DNA of 64,000 nt from Aeromonas eucrenophila (GCF_000819865.1 NZ_CDDF01000001.1:62001-126000); one strand, 5' to 3'. Positions 49,750 through 59,067 are shown, numbered from the stretch's first letter. The notes: generated from the letters alone by a model not told the origin. Program-made: numbers and translations.

Positions 49750-50613
49750 ATGAAACGCATTCTCTCTATCCAGTCCCACGTGGTGTTTGGTTGTGCCGGT
49801 AACAGCGCCGCCGTGTTTCCCATGCGCCGTCTCGGCATGGAAGTCTGGCCCATCAACACGGTGCAGTTCTCGAACCACACCCAGTACGCGGCTGGCTGGC
49901 AGGGGATGGCGATGCCGGCGGGCCACATCCAGGCGCTGTGCAAAGGTCTGGGGGATATCGAGGTGCTGGGGCAGTGCGATGCGGTGCTGAGCGGCTATCT
50001 CGGCTCGGCCGAGCAGGGGGACGAGATCCTGGCGGTGGTGGCGGCCGTGAAGGCGGCCAATCCGGCGGCCATCTATTTCTGCGATCCCGTGATGGGCCAC
50101 CCGGAGAAGGGTTGCATCGTCGCCCCCGGCGTGACCCGCTTCCTGACCGAGCAGGCTCTGCCGGTGGCGGACATCATGGCGCCGAACCTGCTGGAGCTGG
50201 AGACCCTGTGCGATACCCAGCTGGCGGATCTTGCCCAGACTCGCGCCGCCGCTCATCGGCTGCTGGCCAGGGGGGTGAAGATGGTGCTGGTCAAGCACCT
50301 TGGCCGCGCCGCGAGCCAGGCCGGGCGTTTCGAGATGTTGCTGGCCACCAACGAGGGGGATTACCTGATCGCCCGCCCGCTCTACGAGTTTGCCCGCCAA
50401 CCGGTGGGGGTGGGGGATCTCATCAGCGCCTTGATGCTGGCGAACCTGCAGGCGGGCTTCGAGGCGGTGGCCGCCTTCGAGCGCACCAATGCGGCGGTGG
50501 ATGCCGTGCTGCTGCGCACCTGGCAGGCGGATGCCTACGAGCTGCAGCTCATCGATGCACAATCGGCGTTCGCCGAGCCGCAGATTGAGCACAGGGCCGA
50601 GCGACTGGCCTGA
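49750..50613 (+). CDS. pdxY: Pyridoxal kinase PdxY
   Basis: PdxY phosphorylates pyridoxal in the vitamin B6 salvage pathway. The 287-residue protein (E. coli 287) shows the ribokinase-family pattern: [46 protein letters not shown]-like LAPNLLELE, and the GTGD-type [15 protein letters not shown] 49750 gives exactly the E. coli length; the upstream frame to 49576 is not conserved. It is followed by a strong terminator. Confidence 0.97.
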   Translation: MKRILSIQSHVVFGCAGNSAAVFPMRRLGMEVWPINTVQFSNHTQYAAGWQGMAMPAGHIQALCKGLGDIEVLGQCDAVLSGYLGSAEQGDEILAVVAAVKAANPAAIYFCDPVMGHPEKGCIVAPGVTRFLTEQALPVADIMAPNLLELETLCDTQLADLAQTRAAAHRLLARGVKMVLVKHLGRAASQAGRFEMLLATNEGDYLIARPLYEFARQPVGVGDLISALMLANLQAGFEAVAAFERTNAAVDAVLLRTWQADAYELQLIDAQSAFAEPQIEHRAERLA

Positions 50614-50620
50614 GGAGGAG

Positions 50621-50655
50621 GATCAGCCCGCCACATGGCGGGCTGATCAATTTTT
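50621..50655 (+). terminator. Terminator of pdxY
   Basis: A 13-bp perfect stem GATCAGCCCGCCA/GGCGGGCTGATC around CAT, followed by AATTTTTACC. It also sits at the end of the convergent ABM gene. Confidence 0.92.
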
Positions 50656-50968
50656 ACCTCTCCTGCGCAGCTTCCCCCAAGGCGACCGCCTGAAAATGCT
50701 CGACCGTGGGGAAGGGATCGTAGAAGTGGTGCAGCAGCGCCTTCCACTGCTGGTATTGGGGGGAGCCCCGAAAGCCCTGGGTGTGATCCTCGAGCCGCTG
50801 CCAGTTGACCAGCAGCAGGTAGCGGTGGGGATCGGTCAATGAGCGCTGCAACTGGTGGCCGGCGTAGCCCGGCATGGCGCTGATGATGTGCTGCGCCTGG
50901 GCAAAGGCCTGCTCGAAGGCGGCGCTCTGGCCCGGGATGATTTTCAGCGGGGCGACTTCCAATATCAT
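50654..50968 (-). CDS. Antibiotic biosynthesis monooxygenase (ABM) domain protein
   Basis: This 104-residue ferredoxin-like protein has the ABM pattern: MILEVAPLKIIPGQSAAFEQAFAQ, a PGYAGHQLQRS strand, RYLLLVNWQRLEDHTQGF and the HHFYDPFPTVEHF end. Family members include quinol monooxygenases (YgiN) and heme-degrading proteins. Its substrate is unknown. It is the end of a minus-strand pair with the acetyltransferase gene, separated by a terminator. Confidence 0.88.
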   Translation of the reverse strand: MILEVAPLKIIPGQSAAFEQAFAQAQHIISAMPGYAGHQLQRSLTDPHRYLLLVNWQRLEDHTQGFRGSPQYQQWKALLHHFYDPFPTVEHFQAVALGEAAQER

Positions 50969-51020
50969 GATGGCTCCTTGCCTGAGTCAAAAGAAGCGTC
51001 ATTTCAACAAGCTATGGCGC

Positions 51021-51058
51021 AATAAACAAGGCCAGCCTCGCGGCTGGCCTTGTTTATT
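51021..51058. terminator. Bidirectional terminator after the acetyltransferase at 51081
   Basis: A perfect 17-bp stem AATAAACAAGGCCAGCC/GGCTGGCCTTGTTTATT around TCGC, with T-rich ends in both directions. Confidence 0.93.
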
Positions 51059-51080
51059 GGGGGCGTCGATGACGCCTGAC

Positions 51081-51593
51081 TCACAGCTGCTTGTAGAAGA
51101 ACTGGGTCGCCGCCAGAGTGCCGTCCGCGCTTTTGGCGAAAGCCGGGATCTGGCCCGCCTCCTGATAACCGAGCTGGCGATAGAGGCTGGAGGCCACATC
51201 GCCCACCCGGGAGTCCAGCACCAGCAGGGTGCGATGGGCGTCGCGGGCCCCTTGCTCCATGGCCTCCATCAGGGCGCGGCCCACTCCCTTGCCGCGAGCC
51301 TGGCTGTGTACCATGAGTTTTTCCACCTCGGCCCTGTGACCGCCGTTGGCCTTGGTGCAGAGCGACAATTGCAGGGCGCCGACCAGGTGATGCTGATCGA
51401 AGGCCACCCAGAGTCTGCGCACCCCGTCGGCCAGCTCGGCTTCTATGCCTTGCCAGTACTCCAGCCCCTGCTCTTCCTGCAGGGGAGGCAAGAAGCCCAC
51501 GGAGGCACCGTTGGCCACGCTGTCTTGCAGCAGGCTGATCAACGCAGGCTTGATGCCTCTGGTGCTATCGACCTCAAGGATCTCCATCGACAC
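51081..51593 (-). CDS. GNAT family N-acetyltransferase
   Basis: This 170-residue acetyl-CoA-dependent acyltransferase has the core GNAT motif A as EVEKLMVHSQARGKGVGRALMEA, which binds the CoA pyrophosphate, followed by VLDSRVGDVASSLYRQLGYQE. The acceptor is unknown. It is the first gene on this strand after a region of Nudix tail repeats. Confidence 0.9.
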   Translation of the reverse strand: MSMEILEVDSTRGIKPALISLLQDSVANGASVGFLPPLQEEQGLEYWQGIEAELADGVRRLWVAFDQHHLVGALQLSLCTKANGGHRAEVEKLMVHSQARGKGVGRALMEAMEQGARDAHRTLLVLDSRVGDVASSLYRQLGYQEAGQIPAFAKSADGTLAATQFFYKQL

Positions 51594-51632
51594 TCCTCAT
51601 TGTTTATGAATTTTTTACAATAAAATCAGATG

Positions 51633-51938
51633 TTAACGGATTAACGTCCGCTTCACCAGCCAGTAGAACTGCAGGAGGGAGCGGAGATCCCTGATCCAGC
51701 GTACCAGCACCTGGCGGATCAGCCCCTGCTCGACCAGCCAGTGAAACAACAGGCGAGAGGTACAGGAGAGATCTCGTCCATGACCTTTGCTTAACGGATC
51801 AGCTTCTGCTCGGCGAGCCAGTGAAACTGCAGGCGAGAGGCACAGGTGAGATCTTGTCCATGGCCTTTGCCTAGCGGATCAACCCCTGTTCGGCGAGCCA
51901 TTTAAACAGCAGGCGGGAGACGGGGGAGATCTCGTCCA
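51633..51938 (-). repeat. Four tandem copies of the Nudix 3' end
   Basis: Direct repeats of about 78-80 bp begin at 51633, 51711, 51791 and 51871; the last is the live gene's stop and final 22 codons. The copy next to the gene (51791-51870) ends FHWLAEQKLIR and TAA; the next has lost its stop, and the farthest is most diverged. A short spacer of 10-12 bp (TGGCCTTTGC-like) joins units. Divergence rises with distance from the gene. Confidence 0.88.
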
Positions 51939-52263
51939 GATGGCGGCTGTCGAGCCAGCGCAGCTCGGCTATTTCCGCCGAGGCGGTGGGGGCGCCATCC
52001 GCCTCGCCGGTGTAACAGCGCAGTTTGACCAGCACGCCGTCCGGCTTGCCATCGGCCTGGGCACTAAACTCGCAGGCGAAGCGCAGGGTGTCCGGACTCA
52101 GGCTGACCGCCAGCTCCTCGTCGATCTCCCGGATCAGGGCCATCTCGTCGCTCTCCCCGGGCTCACGCTTGCCGCCGGGGATGTAGTAGATTTCCTTGCC
52201 GTGGGAACGCGCGCACAGCAGCTTTTTATCCTGGAAACTGAGCCATGCCAGTTTGTCTATCAT
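51871..52263 (-). CDS. Nudix hydrolase (MutT-like)
   Basis: This 130-residue Nudix protein has the box GGKREPGESDEMALIREIDEEL, fitting GX5EX7REUXEEXGU except that the final Gly is Ala. The substrate is unknown; the MutT-like size suggests a nucleotide or ADP-sugar. ATG 52263 is chosen because ACAGGAG sits 7 bp upstream; an earlier ATG at 52278 overlaps the cyaB stop. It is co-directional and nearly contiguous with cyaB, so one transcript is likely. Its last 22 codons are repeated three times downstream (51633-51870). Confidence 0.92.
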   Translation of the reverse strand: MIDKLAWLSFQDKKLLCARSHGKEIYYIPGGKREPGESDEMALIREIDEELAVSLSPDTLRFACEFSAQADGKPDGVLVKLRCYTGEADGAPTASAEIAELRWLDSRHLDEISPVSRLLFKWLAEQGLIR

Positions 52264-52274
52264 GCAAACTCCTG

Positions 52275-52829
52275 TCATTTAAGTGAACCCTGCTGCTCGC
52301 ACAGGGTGCGATAGGAGCGGGTCTCCCGTTGTTCGTGGTGGAGATCGAGCTCGGTTGCCAGCGTCAGCAACTGCTGGCGATAAGCGGGCAGGGCCGACTC
52401 GTCGTCGGTCATGATGGCCAGCTCGGCAAAATCCCCGATCCCGGCCAGGTGATCCAACGTCAGGTGAAAGGGGCCGAGGAAGTAGATGCTGCGCCGTTTG
52501 TCGATGGTCAGCACCTGCTGGTAGCCCAGGCTGTGCAGCATGCTGATGGCCTTGTCCGTGTCGCTGATATTGACCGCCTCGCAGCGATCCGGCCCCGGTC
52601 CCTTGACTATCCACAGCCGGATGCCGGAGGGCTGCATGATGCGGATCAGCAGGCTCTTGTCCAGGCGTGCCAGGGTGCGCTCGGGGGTGTCGAAGTAGCA
52701 GTCCCGCTCATGATTGTCCTCCAGCATCACCTCGGGGTTGAGGCGCCCTAGAGTGGCAAGGAAGGCGGTGCGATCGGTGAGGCGATACTTGAACTCCACC
52801 TCGAAACGACCCTGAAAATGTGTGCTCAT
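52275..52829 (-). CDS. cyaB: Class IV adenylate cyclase CyaB (CYTH domain)
   Basis: This 184-residue CYTH-fold enzyme carries the HF-x(4)-E-x-E-x-K signature (HFQGRFEVEFKYRL) and the alternating charged beta-strand residues that bind metal and triphosphate (ERDCYFDTPE, LLIRIM, WIVKGPGPDRCE, KRRSIYFLGPFHLTLDHL). It closely resembles the class IV (AC2) adenylyl cyclase first described in Aeromonas hydrophila. Whether it makes cAMP or hydrolyses triphosphates in vivo is unsettled. It is followed immediately by the Nudix gene. Confidence 0.93.
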   Translation of the reverse strand: MSTHFQGRFEVEFKYRLTDRTAFLATLGRLNPEVMLEDNHERDCYFDTPERTLARLDKSLLIRIMQPSGIRLWIVKGPGPDRCEAVNISDTDKAISMLHSLGYQQVLTIDKRRSIYFLGPFHLTLDHLAGIGDFAELAIMTDDESALPAYRQQLLTLATELDLHHEQRETRSYRTLCEQQGSLK

Positions 52830-53097
52830 GGCAATGTGCTCGACGACAAGACGGCAAATGAATAGGGCAGACTAGCAAAAGCGCGAGCCTCGCCCAAGCG
52901 CCTGGATCACAGCCTGATGCTGATCGCCGCCTTTATGCGCACCTGGTTCGTGAAAATTCGGGCTGGCGCACAGCCCGCGGCAGGGTGGCTGGGCGCCGCT
53001 CTGGGGCTGTGCTCTAATAAGCCCCTCTTTGGCGGTAGGGTGCCGCCCATGAACAACGACAGCGGCGGTGAACAGGCCGACGCGAGTGGAGCCATAG

Positions 53098-53943
53098 ATG
53101 CAGATCACGCAATTGAGCAACTTTATCGGATTGGGTGTGGCGGGCAACTTTGCCGGCCACCTGGAGCAGGCGGGCGAGGCGGCGGACTTCGTCGCCGTCA
53201 AGGTGGTGGACAAGGTGGCCCCCAAGGCGCTGTTCCCCTTCTATGTACCTTCCCACCCGGGCCAGCTCGGCGTCTTCCCCTTGAGCGGCGACGCCATCTT
53301 CCTGCCGGAGGCGGCGGTGAGCGGCGATGAGAAGGTACAGATTGAACCGGAAGTCGCGCTCTGGTGCGAGCTGGAGTACGCGGGGGAGCAGGTGGTCGCC
53401 ATTAATCCCAAAGCGTTTGGTGCCTACAACGACTGCTCCATCCGCCGTCCCAATGCCCGCAAGATCAGCGAGAAGAAGAACTGGGGCGAGGAGAGCAAGG
53501 GGCTGGCGGCCAACCTCCTGCCGCTCTCCCACTTCGGCGAAGGCTGCGAGCTCGATGACTATCGCATCGCCTGTTATCTGGAGCGCGATGGTGAGCTGCA
53601 CCCCTACGGCGTCGACAGTGCGGCGGTGGATTACAGCTACTTCCATCAGCAGTTGCTCGATTGGGCCATCGACAAGTTCAACCATCAGCAGGATGAAGGC
53701 CCGGCAGAGCACATTCAGGGGCTGCTGGCCCAGGCGGGCCGCCCGAGCCATGCCCTCATCAGCATAGGCGCCACCCGCTATACGCCGTTTGGCGAGACCC
53801 ACTTCCTCCAGCCGGGCGACACCGCCTGCGTGCTGGTTTACCCCGCCAGCCGCTACGGCGAGCAGGATATTCAGGACGCCATTCGTGCCCGCCGCTTCGG
53901 CCCGGACGTCTCCGCTCTGCTGCAGGCGGTCAAGACCCGCTGA
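53098..53943 (+). CDS. DUF5718 family protein
   Basis: This 281-residue protein of unknown function shows a DUF5718-like start (NFIGLGVAGNFAGHLEQAGEAADFV), a central acidic core (GEGCELDDYRIACYLERDGE) and a C-terminal TRYTPFGETHFLQPGD segment. The layout resembles fumarylacetoacetase-like folds, but the metal-binding residues are not clear. ATG 53098 follows GGAG. It ends at a terminator. Confidence 0.8.
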   Translation: MQITQLSNFIGLGVAGNFAGHLEQAGEAADFVAVKVVDKVAPKALFPFYVPSHPGQLGVFPLSGDAIFLPEAAVSGDEKVQIEPEVALWCELEYAGEQVVAINPKAFGAYNDCSIRRPNARKISEKKNWGEESKGLAANLLPLSHFGEGCELDDYRIACYLERDGELHPYGVDSAAVDYSYFHQQLLDWAIDKFNHQQDEGPAEHIQGLLAQAGRPSHALISIGATRYTPFGETHFLQPGDTACVLVYPASRYGEQDIQDAIRARRFGPDVSALLQAVKTR

Positions 53944-53950
53944 TGCCATC

Positions 53951-53980
53951 AAAAGGCCCGCCACCCGGTGGGCCTTGTTT
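53951..53980 (+). terminator. Terminator of the DUF5718 gene
   Basis: AAGGCCCGCC-ACCC-GGTGGGCCTT with an internal mismatch, followed by GTTT. Confidence 0.75.
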
Positions 53981-54170
53981 CACCTTTCCATCTCTCACCG
54001 GCTCCACGCCGTCTCTCTATTCGTATTCCGTTACATTTCACCGCCAAGCTCCCTCCGCCGCCGCTCGCGGGCTCATCGGGGTGTCCCTGCAAAGCCGATT
54101 GCAGCGCTTGGATATAACAGTATGATTTACCGAAAGAAGCTCATTCTGCCTGCAAGGATCCCGCGTACTC

Positions 54171-54503
54171 ATGGTTGAACTCAAGACCCTGGCCCTGTTT
54201 TTGGTGACCGCCGTCGCCGAGATTGTGGGCTGTTACCTGCCTTACCTCTGGCTGACCCAGGGCAAGAGCGTCTGGCTGCTGCTGCCGGCGGCCCTGAGCC
54301 TGGCCCTGTTTGCCTGGCTGCTCTCCCTGCATCCGACCGCCGCGGGCCGTGTCTATGCCGCCTATGGCGGCGTCTATATCTTCGTGGCCATCCTCTGGCT
54401 CTGGGCCGTGGATGGCATCAGACCCACGCTGTGGGATCTGGTGGGGGCCGGGGTGGCCCTTGTCGGCATGGCCATTATCATGTTTGCCCCAAGACCCGCC
54501 TGA
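54171..54503 (+). CDS. ynfA: YnfA/UPF0060 small membrane protein
   Basis: This 110-residue protein has four transmembrane helices, matching YnfA (E. coli 108): [39 protein letters not shown] and [15 protein letters not shown]. It is a distant SMR-like protein; a transport role is proposed for some homologues but not established. The next gene starts 26 bp on. Confidence 0.93.
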   Translation: MVELKTLALFLVTAVAEIVGCYLPYLWLTQGKSVWLLLPAALSLALFAWLLSLHPTAAGRVYAAYGGVYIFVAILWLWAVDGIRPTLWDLVGAGVALVGMAIIMFAPRPA

Positions 54504-54529
54504 TATCGATACCAAGGGAGATCAGCAAG

Positions 54530-54982
54530 ATGACGACAGTGGTGATCAGGGAGTGTGAGTTGCAAGACTTGGCCGGGCTGCTCGCCCTCTATGGGGAGCT
54601 CAGACCCCAAGATCCCGTGCTCAGTGAGCAAGCGGCTCGTGAGGGGCTGGCGGCCCTGCTTGCCGAGCCCCATACCCGCATTCTGGTGGCCCTGGTGGAT
54701 GGCCAGCTGGCATCCAGCTGCCAGCTCGGGGTGATCCCGACCCTGACCAACGGCGGCAGGCCCTTTGGCATCATAGAGCACGTGATCACAGGCGCCGCAT
54801 TTCGCCGCCAGGGGTTCAGCCACCGGCTGCTCGAGCACACTCTGGCGCTCGCCTGGGAACTGGATTGCTACAAGGTGATGCTGCTCTCCGGGGAGGGGCG
54901 GGAAGCCGCCCATCGTCTCTACGAGGGGCTGGGTTTCAAGGCTGGCATAGAGCGGGGCTTTGTTATCAAGGCGCCGCAGTGA
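54530..54982 (+). CDS. GNAT family N-acetyltransferase
   Basis: This 150-residue acetyltransferase has GNAT motif A near GIIEHVITGAAFRRQGFSHRLLE and motif B KVMLLSGEGREAAHRLYEGLGF. ATG 54530 has AAGGGAG upstream; the frame extends upstream into ynfA. Acceptor unknown. It sits between ynfA and a second acetyltransferase. Confidence 0.88.
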   Translation: MTTVVIRECELQDLAGLLALYGELRPQDPVLSEQAAREGLAALLAEPHTRILVALVDGQLASSCQLGVIPTLTNGGRPFGIIEHVITGAAFRRQGFSHRLLEHTLALAWELDCYKVMLLSGEGREAAHRLYEGLGFKAGIERGFVIKAPQ

Positions 54983-55039
54983 AAAGCGTGGTGGGTGGCA
55001 GTAACCCCCGGGTTACTCCCCCATGGATCAGAGGTACAT

Positions 55040-55489
55040 ATGCAGATTGAACCGGTAGAAAGAGGCAGTTACCAGATCCTTATCGCTCTCTGGGAGGCCT
55101 CGGTGCGGGCCAGCCACCACTTCCTGCAAGAAGATGATATAGCGGCCCTGAGGCCCCTGATCCTGGAGCACTATTTCGATGCCGTGACGTTGAACTGTGC
55201 GAAGGGGGAGGATGGCGAGATCGTCGGTTTCTGCGGGGTGGCCGATGGCAATCTCGAGATGTTGTTCGTGGCCCCCACCGCGATGGGGCAAGGGGTTGGC
55301 CGCCAGCTGGTGGAGCATGCCATCGCGCGGCAAAACGTGAGCCGGGTGGATGTGAATGAGCAGAACGAAGGGGCGTTCGGGTTTTACCGGCGGCTGGGAT
55401 TTGTGGTGGTGGGGCGCTCGGCTCTGGATGGTCAGGGCAGGCCCTATCCGCTGCTGCATATGGCGCTGGCGCCCCGCGAGGAGCGCTAG
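55040..55489 (+). CDS. GNAT family N-acetyltransferase (YjaB-like)
   Basis: This 149-residue acetyltransferase has motif A LEMLFVAPTAMGQGVGRQLVEHA and the DVNEQNEGAFGFYRRLGF block typical of YjaB. ATG 55040 follows CAGAGG. The 57-bp gap upstream has a small GTAACC-rich palindrome (55000-55017). Substrate unknown. Confidence 0.88.
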   Translation: MQIEPVERGSYQILIALWEASVRASHHFLQEDDIAALRPLILEHYFDAVTLNCAKGEDGEIVGFCGVADGNLEMLFVAPTAMGQGVGRQLVEHAIARQNVSRVDVNEQNEGAFGFYRRLGFVVVGRSALDGQGRPYPLLHMALAPREER

Positions 55490-55531
55490 CCTCAACAACA
55501 TGTGGCAGCGTGAACAAAGAGAGGAGCAGCC

Positions 55532-55999
55532 ATGACCCCGCACCAACAGGCCTTTATGGATGCCTATCTGTCGACCCTGAGTGCGGCAGATCGTAGCGCC
55601 ATCCCCCAGAGGGTGGCGGAGCATTTTTGCGCCGACGAGGCCAACGCCAACGAATGTGCCCGGCTGATCGCGGCAGGCATCAAGCGCGCCTCCTGCAGCC
55701 TGCTGGCGGGATATGAGCAGGCCAACGAGCCGCTGCCCCGGGTGGGTCGACTCTGTCTGGTGCTGAACTGGGCCCAGCAGCCGATTTGCATCGTGCGGCT
55801 GACCGAGGTGTCAATCTGTCCATTCGAGGCGGTGGATGCAGCCTTTGCTGCTGCCGAGGGGGAGGGTGATGGCAGTCTTGGGTGGTGGCGTGATGCCCAT
55901 GTGGCGTTTTTCACTGCCTTCGCGGCAGACGTCGGGGTGTCCTTCTGCGAGCAATCCGAACTGGTGCTGGAGTACTTCGAGAAGGTCTATCCCCTCTGA
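55532..55999 (+). CDS. ASCH domain protein
   Basis: This 155-residue protein fits the ASCH family (YhfF-like): a helical N-terminus, GIKRASCSLLAGYEQANEPLP, then LCLVLNWAQQPICIVRLTEVSICPFEAV and a final WWRDAHVAFF helix. ASCH domains bind RNA or cofactors; YhfF-like members have been reported to act on modified nucleosides. ATG 55532 follows GAGGAGCAGCC. A strong terminator follows. Confidence 0.85.
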   Translation: MTPHQQAFMDAYLSTLSAADRSAIPQRVAEHFCADEANANECARLIAAGIKRASCSLLAGYEQANEPLPRVGRLCLVLNWAQQPICIVRLTEVSICPFEAVDAAFAAAEGEGDGSLGWWRDAHVAFFTAFAADVGVSFCEQSELVLEYFEKVYPL

Positions 56000-56022
56000 G
56001 CAGGCTCTGCGTGGCTTCTGCC

Positions 56023-56056
56023 AATAAAAAAACCGCCCTTGGGCGGTTTTTTTATT
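56023..56056. terminator. Bidirectional terminator between ASCH gene and rhlE
   Basis: AATAAAAAAACCGCCC-TT-GGGCGGTTTTTTTATT is a perfect palindrome between convergent stops. Confidence 0.93.
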
Positions 56057-56073
56057 GTGCGGACGGGGCAGTA

Positions 56074-57486
56074 TTACTCCTCGTTGGAGTTGTCCTGATA
56101 GTCGTCGCGCTGGGTCTTGGGCAGGCGGCGCATGGGGGTGAAGCCGATGTCTTCCCCCACGATCTCGCGCTTGCGGGCCGGGGCTGGCTTCTTGGGAGCA
56201 TCCCCCTTGGGCTTGCCACCTCTGGCGTTGTCTTTGGCGCCCGGTTTGCCCTTGGCTGCCTTGTTGTTGTGCTTGGCGTTGGCATGGCCGCGATCCCGCG
56301 ACGGATTCTGCAGCGGCTTGTTGCCCGGCAGGGTCTGGCGAGTCAGCTTGCCGCTCGGCTCGTAGCCTTCCAGGATTTCGCTCGGGATGCTCAGGCCGAT
56401 CAGCGTCTCTATGGCCTCTAGCTGCTCCTGCTCATCCAGGCTCACCAGGGAGATGGCCTCGCCGCCACGACCGGCACGGCCGGTGCGACCGATGCGGTGG
56501 ATGTAATCCTCGGCCACCTGGGGCAGCTCGAAGTTGATCACGTGAGGCAGGTTGTCGATGTCGAGGCCGCGGGCGGCGATGTCGGTGGCGACCAGCACCC
56601 GCACCTTGCCTTCACGGAAGTCCGCCAGCGCCCGGTTGCGGGCACCCTGGGTCTTGTCACCGTGGATGGCGACGGTATCCAGACCATCCTTCACCATCTG
56701 CTCGGCGAGACGGTCGGCGATCTGCTTGGTGCGCACGAACACCAGCACTCGTTGCCAGTTGTTGCGACCGATCATGTGGGAGAGCAGCTCGCGCTTGCGC
56801 TCGCGATCCACCTTGATGATGCGCTGGTTGACCTGTTCGGCGGTGCTGTTGCTCGGGCTCACCTCAATGAGGGTCGGATTTTTTAGCAGATCGTCCGCCA
56901 ACGCCTTGATGTCATCGGAGAAGGTGGCGGAGAACAGCAGGGTCTGCCGCTCCTCCGGCAATGCCTTCATGATGCGGCGAATGTCGGTGATGAAGCCCAT
57001 GTCGAGCATGCGATCCGCTTCATCCAGCACCAGCACTTCCAGCGCGCTCAGGGTGAGGGCGCGCTGGGTCAGCAGATCCAGCAGCCGGCCCGGGGTGGCG
57101 ACCAGGATGTCGACCCCGAGCTTGATGGCGTCCAGGTTCGGTTTGATGCTGACGCCGCCGTAGGCGATCAGGGTGCGAAACGGCAGATGGTGGGCGTATT
57201 TGATGATGCTCTCGCCCACCTGGGCGGCCAGCTCGCGGGTCGGGGTCAGCACCAGGGCGCGGACCTGACGACGACCGCCACGGCCGTGATTGGCCAGCAG
57301 GCGATGCAGCATGGGCAGGGTGAAACCGGCCGTCTTGCCTGTGCCTGTCTGGGCGCCGCCCAGCACGTCCTGTCCCGCCAGAATGGCCGGGATGGCTTGC
57401 TGCTGGATGGGGGTGGGCTGTTCGTAACCCAGCCCCTTGACGGCCCGCAGTATGTGCGGTGACAGACCCAGTTCATTGAATGACAT
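56074..57486 (-). CDS. rhlE: ATP-dependent RNA helicase RhlE
   Basis: This 470-residue DEAD-box helicase acts in rRNA processing and mRNA decay. It begins [16 protein letters not shown], close to RhlE, with Q motif [10 protein letters not shown], Walker A GTGKT ([10 protein letters not shown]), DEAD ([13 protein letters not shown]), SAT, and motif [15 protein letters not shown]. The C-terminal tail from about 370 is basic and low-complexity ([14 protein letters not shown]), suited to RNA binding, and more variable than the core. Confidence 0.95.
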   Translation of the reverse strand: MSFNELGLSPHILRAVKGLGYEQPTPIQQQAIPAILAGQDVLGGAQTGTGKTAGFTLPMLHRLLANHGRGGRRQVRALVLTPTRELAAQVGESIIKYAHHLPFRTLIAYGGVSIKPNLDAIKLGVDILVATPGRLLDLLTQRALTLSALEVLVLDEADRMLDMGFITDIRRIMKALPEERQTLLFSATFSDDIKALADDLLKNPTLIEVSPSNSTAEQVNQRIIKVDRERKRELLSHMIGRNNWQRVLVFVRTKQIADRLAEQMVKDGLDTVAIHGDKTQGARNRALADFREGKVRVLVATDIAARGLDIDNLPHVINFELPQVAEDYIHRIGRTGRAGRGGEAISLVSLDEQEQLEAIETLIGLSIPSEILEGYEPSGKLTRQTLPGNKPLQNPSRDRGHANAKHNNKAAKGKPGAKDNARGGKPKGDAPKKPAPARKREIVGEDIGFTPMRRLPKTQRDDYQDNSNEE

Positions 57487-57719
57487 GTTCGAGAGAAACT
57501 CCGAGCCTTGGGCTCAACAGGGGCGGCGCTCAGGTGGCCGCACGACATGGAAAAGATTATGGGCGCGTAATATAGCAGAACTGCGGCCACTGCGCAGTAG
57601 TCCTGTGGGGCATGGACACTGTGGGCGCGGGAGTATCCCGGCCCTCCCGTGGCTGGGGAGGGCATCCGGCATGGGGCCCCTTGCGAGGGAGGGCCCGGAT
57701 GAACGTAAACAGAGCGCGT

Positions 57720-58217
57720 CTATGCCGGATGATTGGGCGCCTGGAGCAGGGCACTTATCTTGTCTGTCAGCTCCTCTGGCTTGGTCTGGGGGGCGAACCT
57801 GTCCACCACCTCGCCGTCCCGGTTGATGAGGAACTTGGTGAAGTTCCACTTGATGGCTTCGCTGCCGAGCAGGCCGGGTTTTTGTTGCTTGAGCCAGCGA
57901 TAGAAGGGGTGAGCCTGCTCGCCGTTGACCTCGCACTTGGTCAGGATGGGGAAGCTCACCGGGTAATCCAGCGAGCAGAAGCGGGCTATCTCCTCGGCAT
58001 CGCCCGGCTCCTGGTGGCCGAACTGATCGCAGGGGAAGCCCAGGATCACCAGCCCCTGGGGGCCTAATTGGCGGTTCAAGGCTTCCAGCCCGGTGTATTG
58101 GGGGGTGAAGCCGCAGCGGCTGGCCACGTTGACGACCAGCACGACCTTGTCTTGCAGCTCGGTCACGGGAAAGTCGCTGCCATCGAGGCGTTGCAGGGAG
58201 AGGGAGGGAATGGGCAT
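57720..58217 (-). CDS. btuE: Glutathione peroxidase family (BtuE-like)
   Basis: This 165-residue thiol peroxidase has the GPx layout: peroxidatic Cys35 in SRCGFTPQYTGLEAL, then FPCDQFGHQEPGD with Gln, and the Trp/Asn of IKWNFTKFLINRDG. It reduces hydroperoxides using glutathione or thioredoxin; the E. coli homologue BtuE prefers thioredoxin. A 233-bp intergenic region to rhlE carries GC-rich inverted repeats (around 57640-57700). Confidence 0.93.
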   Translation of the reverse strand: MPIPSLSLQRLDGSDFPVTELQDKVVLVVNVASRCGFTPQYTGLEALNRQLGPQGLVILGFPCDQFGHQEPGDAEEIARFCSLDYPVSFPILTKCEVNGEQAHPFYRWLKQQKPGLLGSEAIKWNFTKFLINRDGEVVDRFAPQTKPEELTDKISALLQAPNHPA

Positions 58218-58446
58218 GGCCGGCTCCTGATGGCTGGGGGACTAATAAGGTTGGGGTGAATGTCTTGGGCCCATTCAGGGCACTGAATCTGCACGTTAAC
58301 GGGCCCGAGGCGGCGGGGCAAGGGGGAAATGCGGCTCTCCTGGCTCTCTGCCCCGCTCCGTATTGATGGCGGGACTTCTTAAGAGAAGCAATCCGGTTTG
58401 TGCCGAGGTCTGGAAGCCGCTACAAAGCGCACTCTCTCCACTCGTT

Positions 58447-59067
58447 GTGAGCCCAATCTTGGACTATCAAGCCGTCATGGATGCCATTTACACCCGAGGA
58501 TGGGTGATTGTGGATGACTTTTTAACCGCCGAGGAGGTGGATGCCCTCAAGGGCTGCCTGCCCAGTGACTGGCAACCGGCCGGGATCGGGCGAGAGGGGC
58601 TGCATCAGGGCAACCCGGAGATCCGCCGTGATCAGATCCACTGGCTGGAGCCCGATTTGGGGGCGCCAGTAGCGGCCTATCTGGCTCGGATGGAAGCCCT
58701 GCGGCTGGCGGCGAACCGCAACCTGATGCTGGGGCTGTTCGACTACGAGGCCCATTTCGCCCGCTATCGCGAGGGGGATTTCTACGCCACCCACAGAGAC
58801 GCCTTCGCCGGTCGCTCCAACCGCCGCCTCACCTCGGTGTTCTATCTCAACAACGGCTGGGCGCCTGAGGCCGGCGGCCTGCTGCGGGTCTACGACAACG
58901 ACGAGCAGTTTCTGATGGACGTCTCCCCCAAGGGCGGGCGGCTGGTGCTGTTCTGGTCCGAGGAGTTTCCCCACGAGGTGCTGCCCGCGAGCCTCGAGCG
59001 CTACAGCATCGCCGGCTGGTTTCGGGTCAATGGCAATGCCGCGGGGCGGGTCGATCCCCCTCGCTGA
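58447..59067 (+). CDS. 2OG-Fe(II) oxygenase (P4H-like)
   Basis: This 206-residue double-stranded beta-helix oxygenase has the metal triad H-x-D (ATHRDAF) with distal His in EFPHEVLP and the 2-oxoglutarate-binding Arg in RYSIAGWFR. The ring region FLTAEEVDAL, FYLNNGW and GGLLRVYDND fits bacterial prolyl-4-hydroxylase-like enzymes. GTG 58447 is my best start, with MDAIYTRGW (ATG 58477) an alternative; the frame extends further upstream to 58363. Substrate unknown. It lies 223 bp before ddl. Confidence 0.82.
   Translation: MSPILDYQAVMDAIYTRGWVIVDDFLTAEEVDALKGCLPSDWQPAGIGREGLHQGNPEIRRDQIHWLEPDLGAPVAAYLARMEALRLAANRNLMLGLFDYEAHFARYREGDFYATHRDAFAGRSNRRLTSVFYLNNGWAPEAGGLLRVYDNDEQFLMDVSPKGGRLVLFWSEEFPHEVLPASLERYSIAGWFRVNGNAAGRVDPPR

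Noticed and set aside
52917..53330. 137-residue plus-strand frame upstream of the DUF5718 gene
   Set aside because: It overlaps the better-supported gene at 53098 in another frame and lacks homology.
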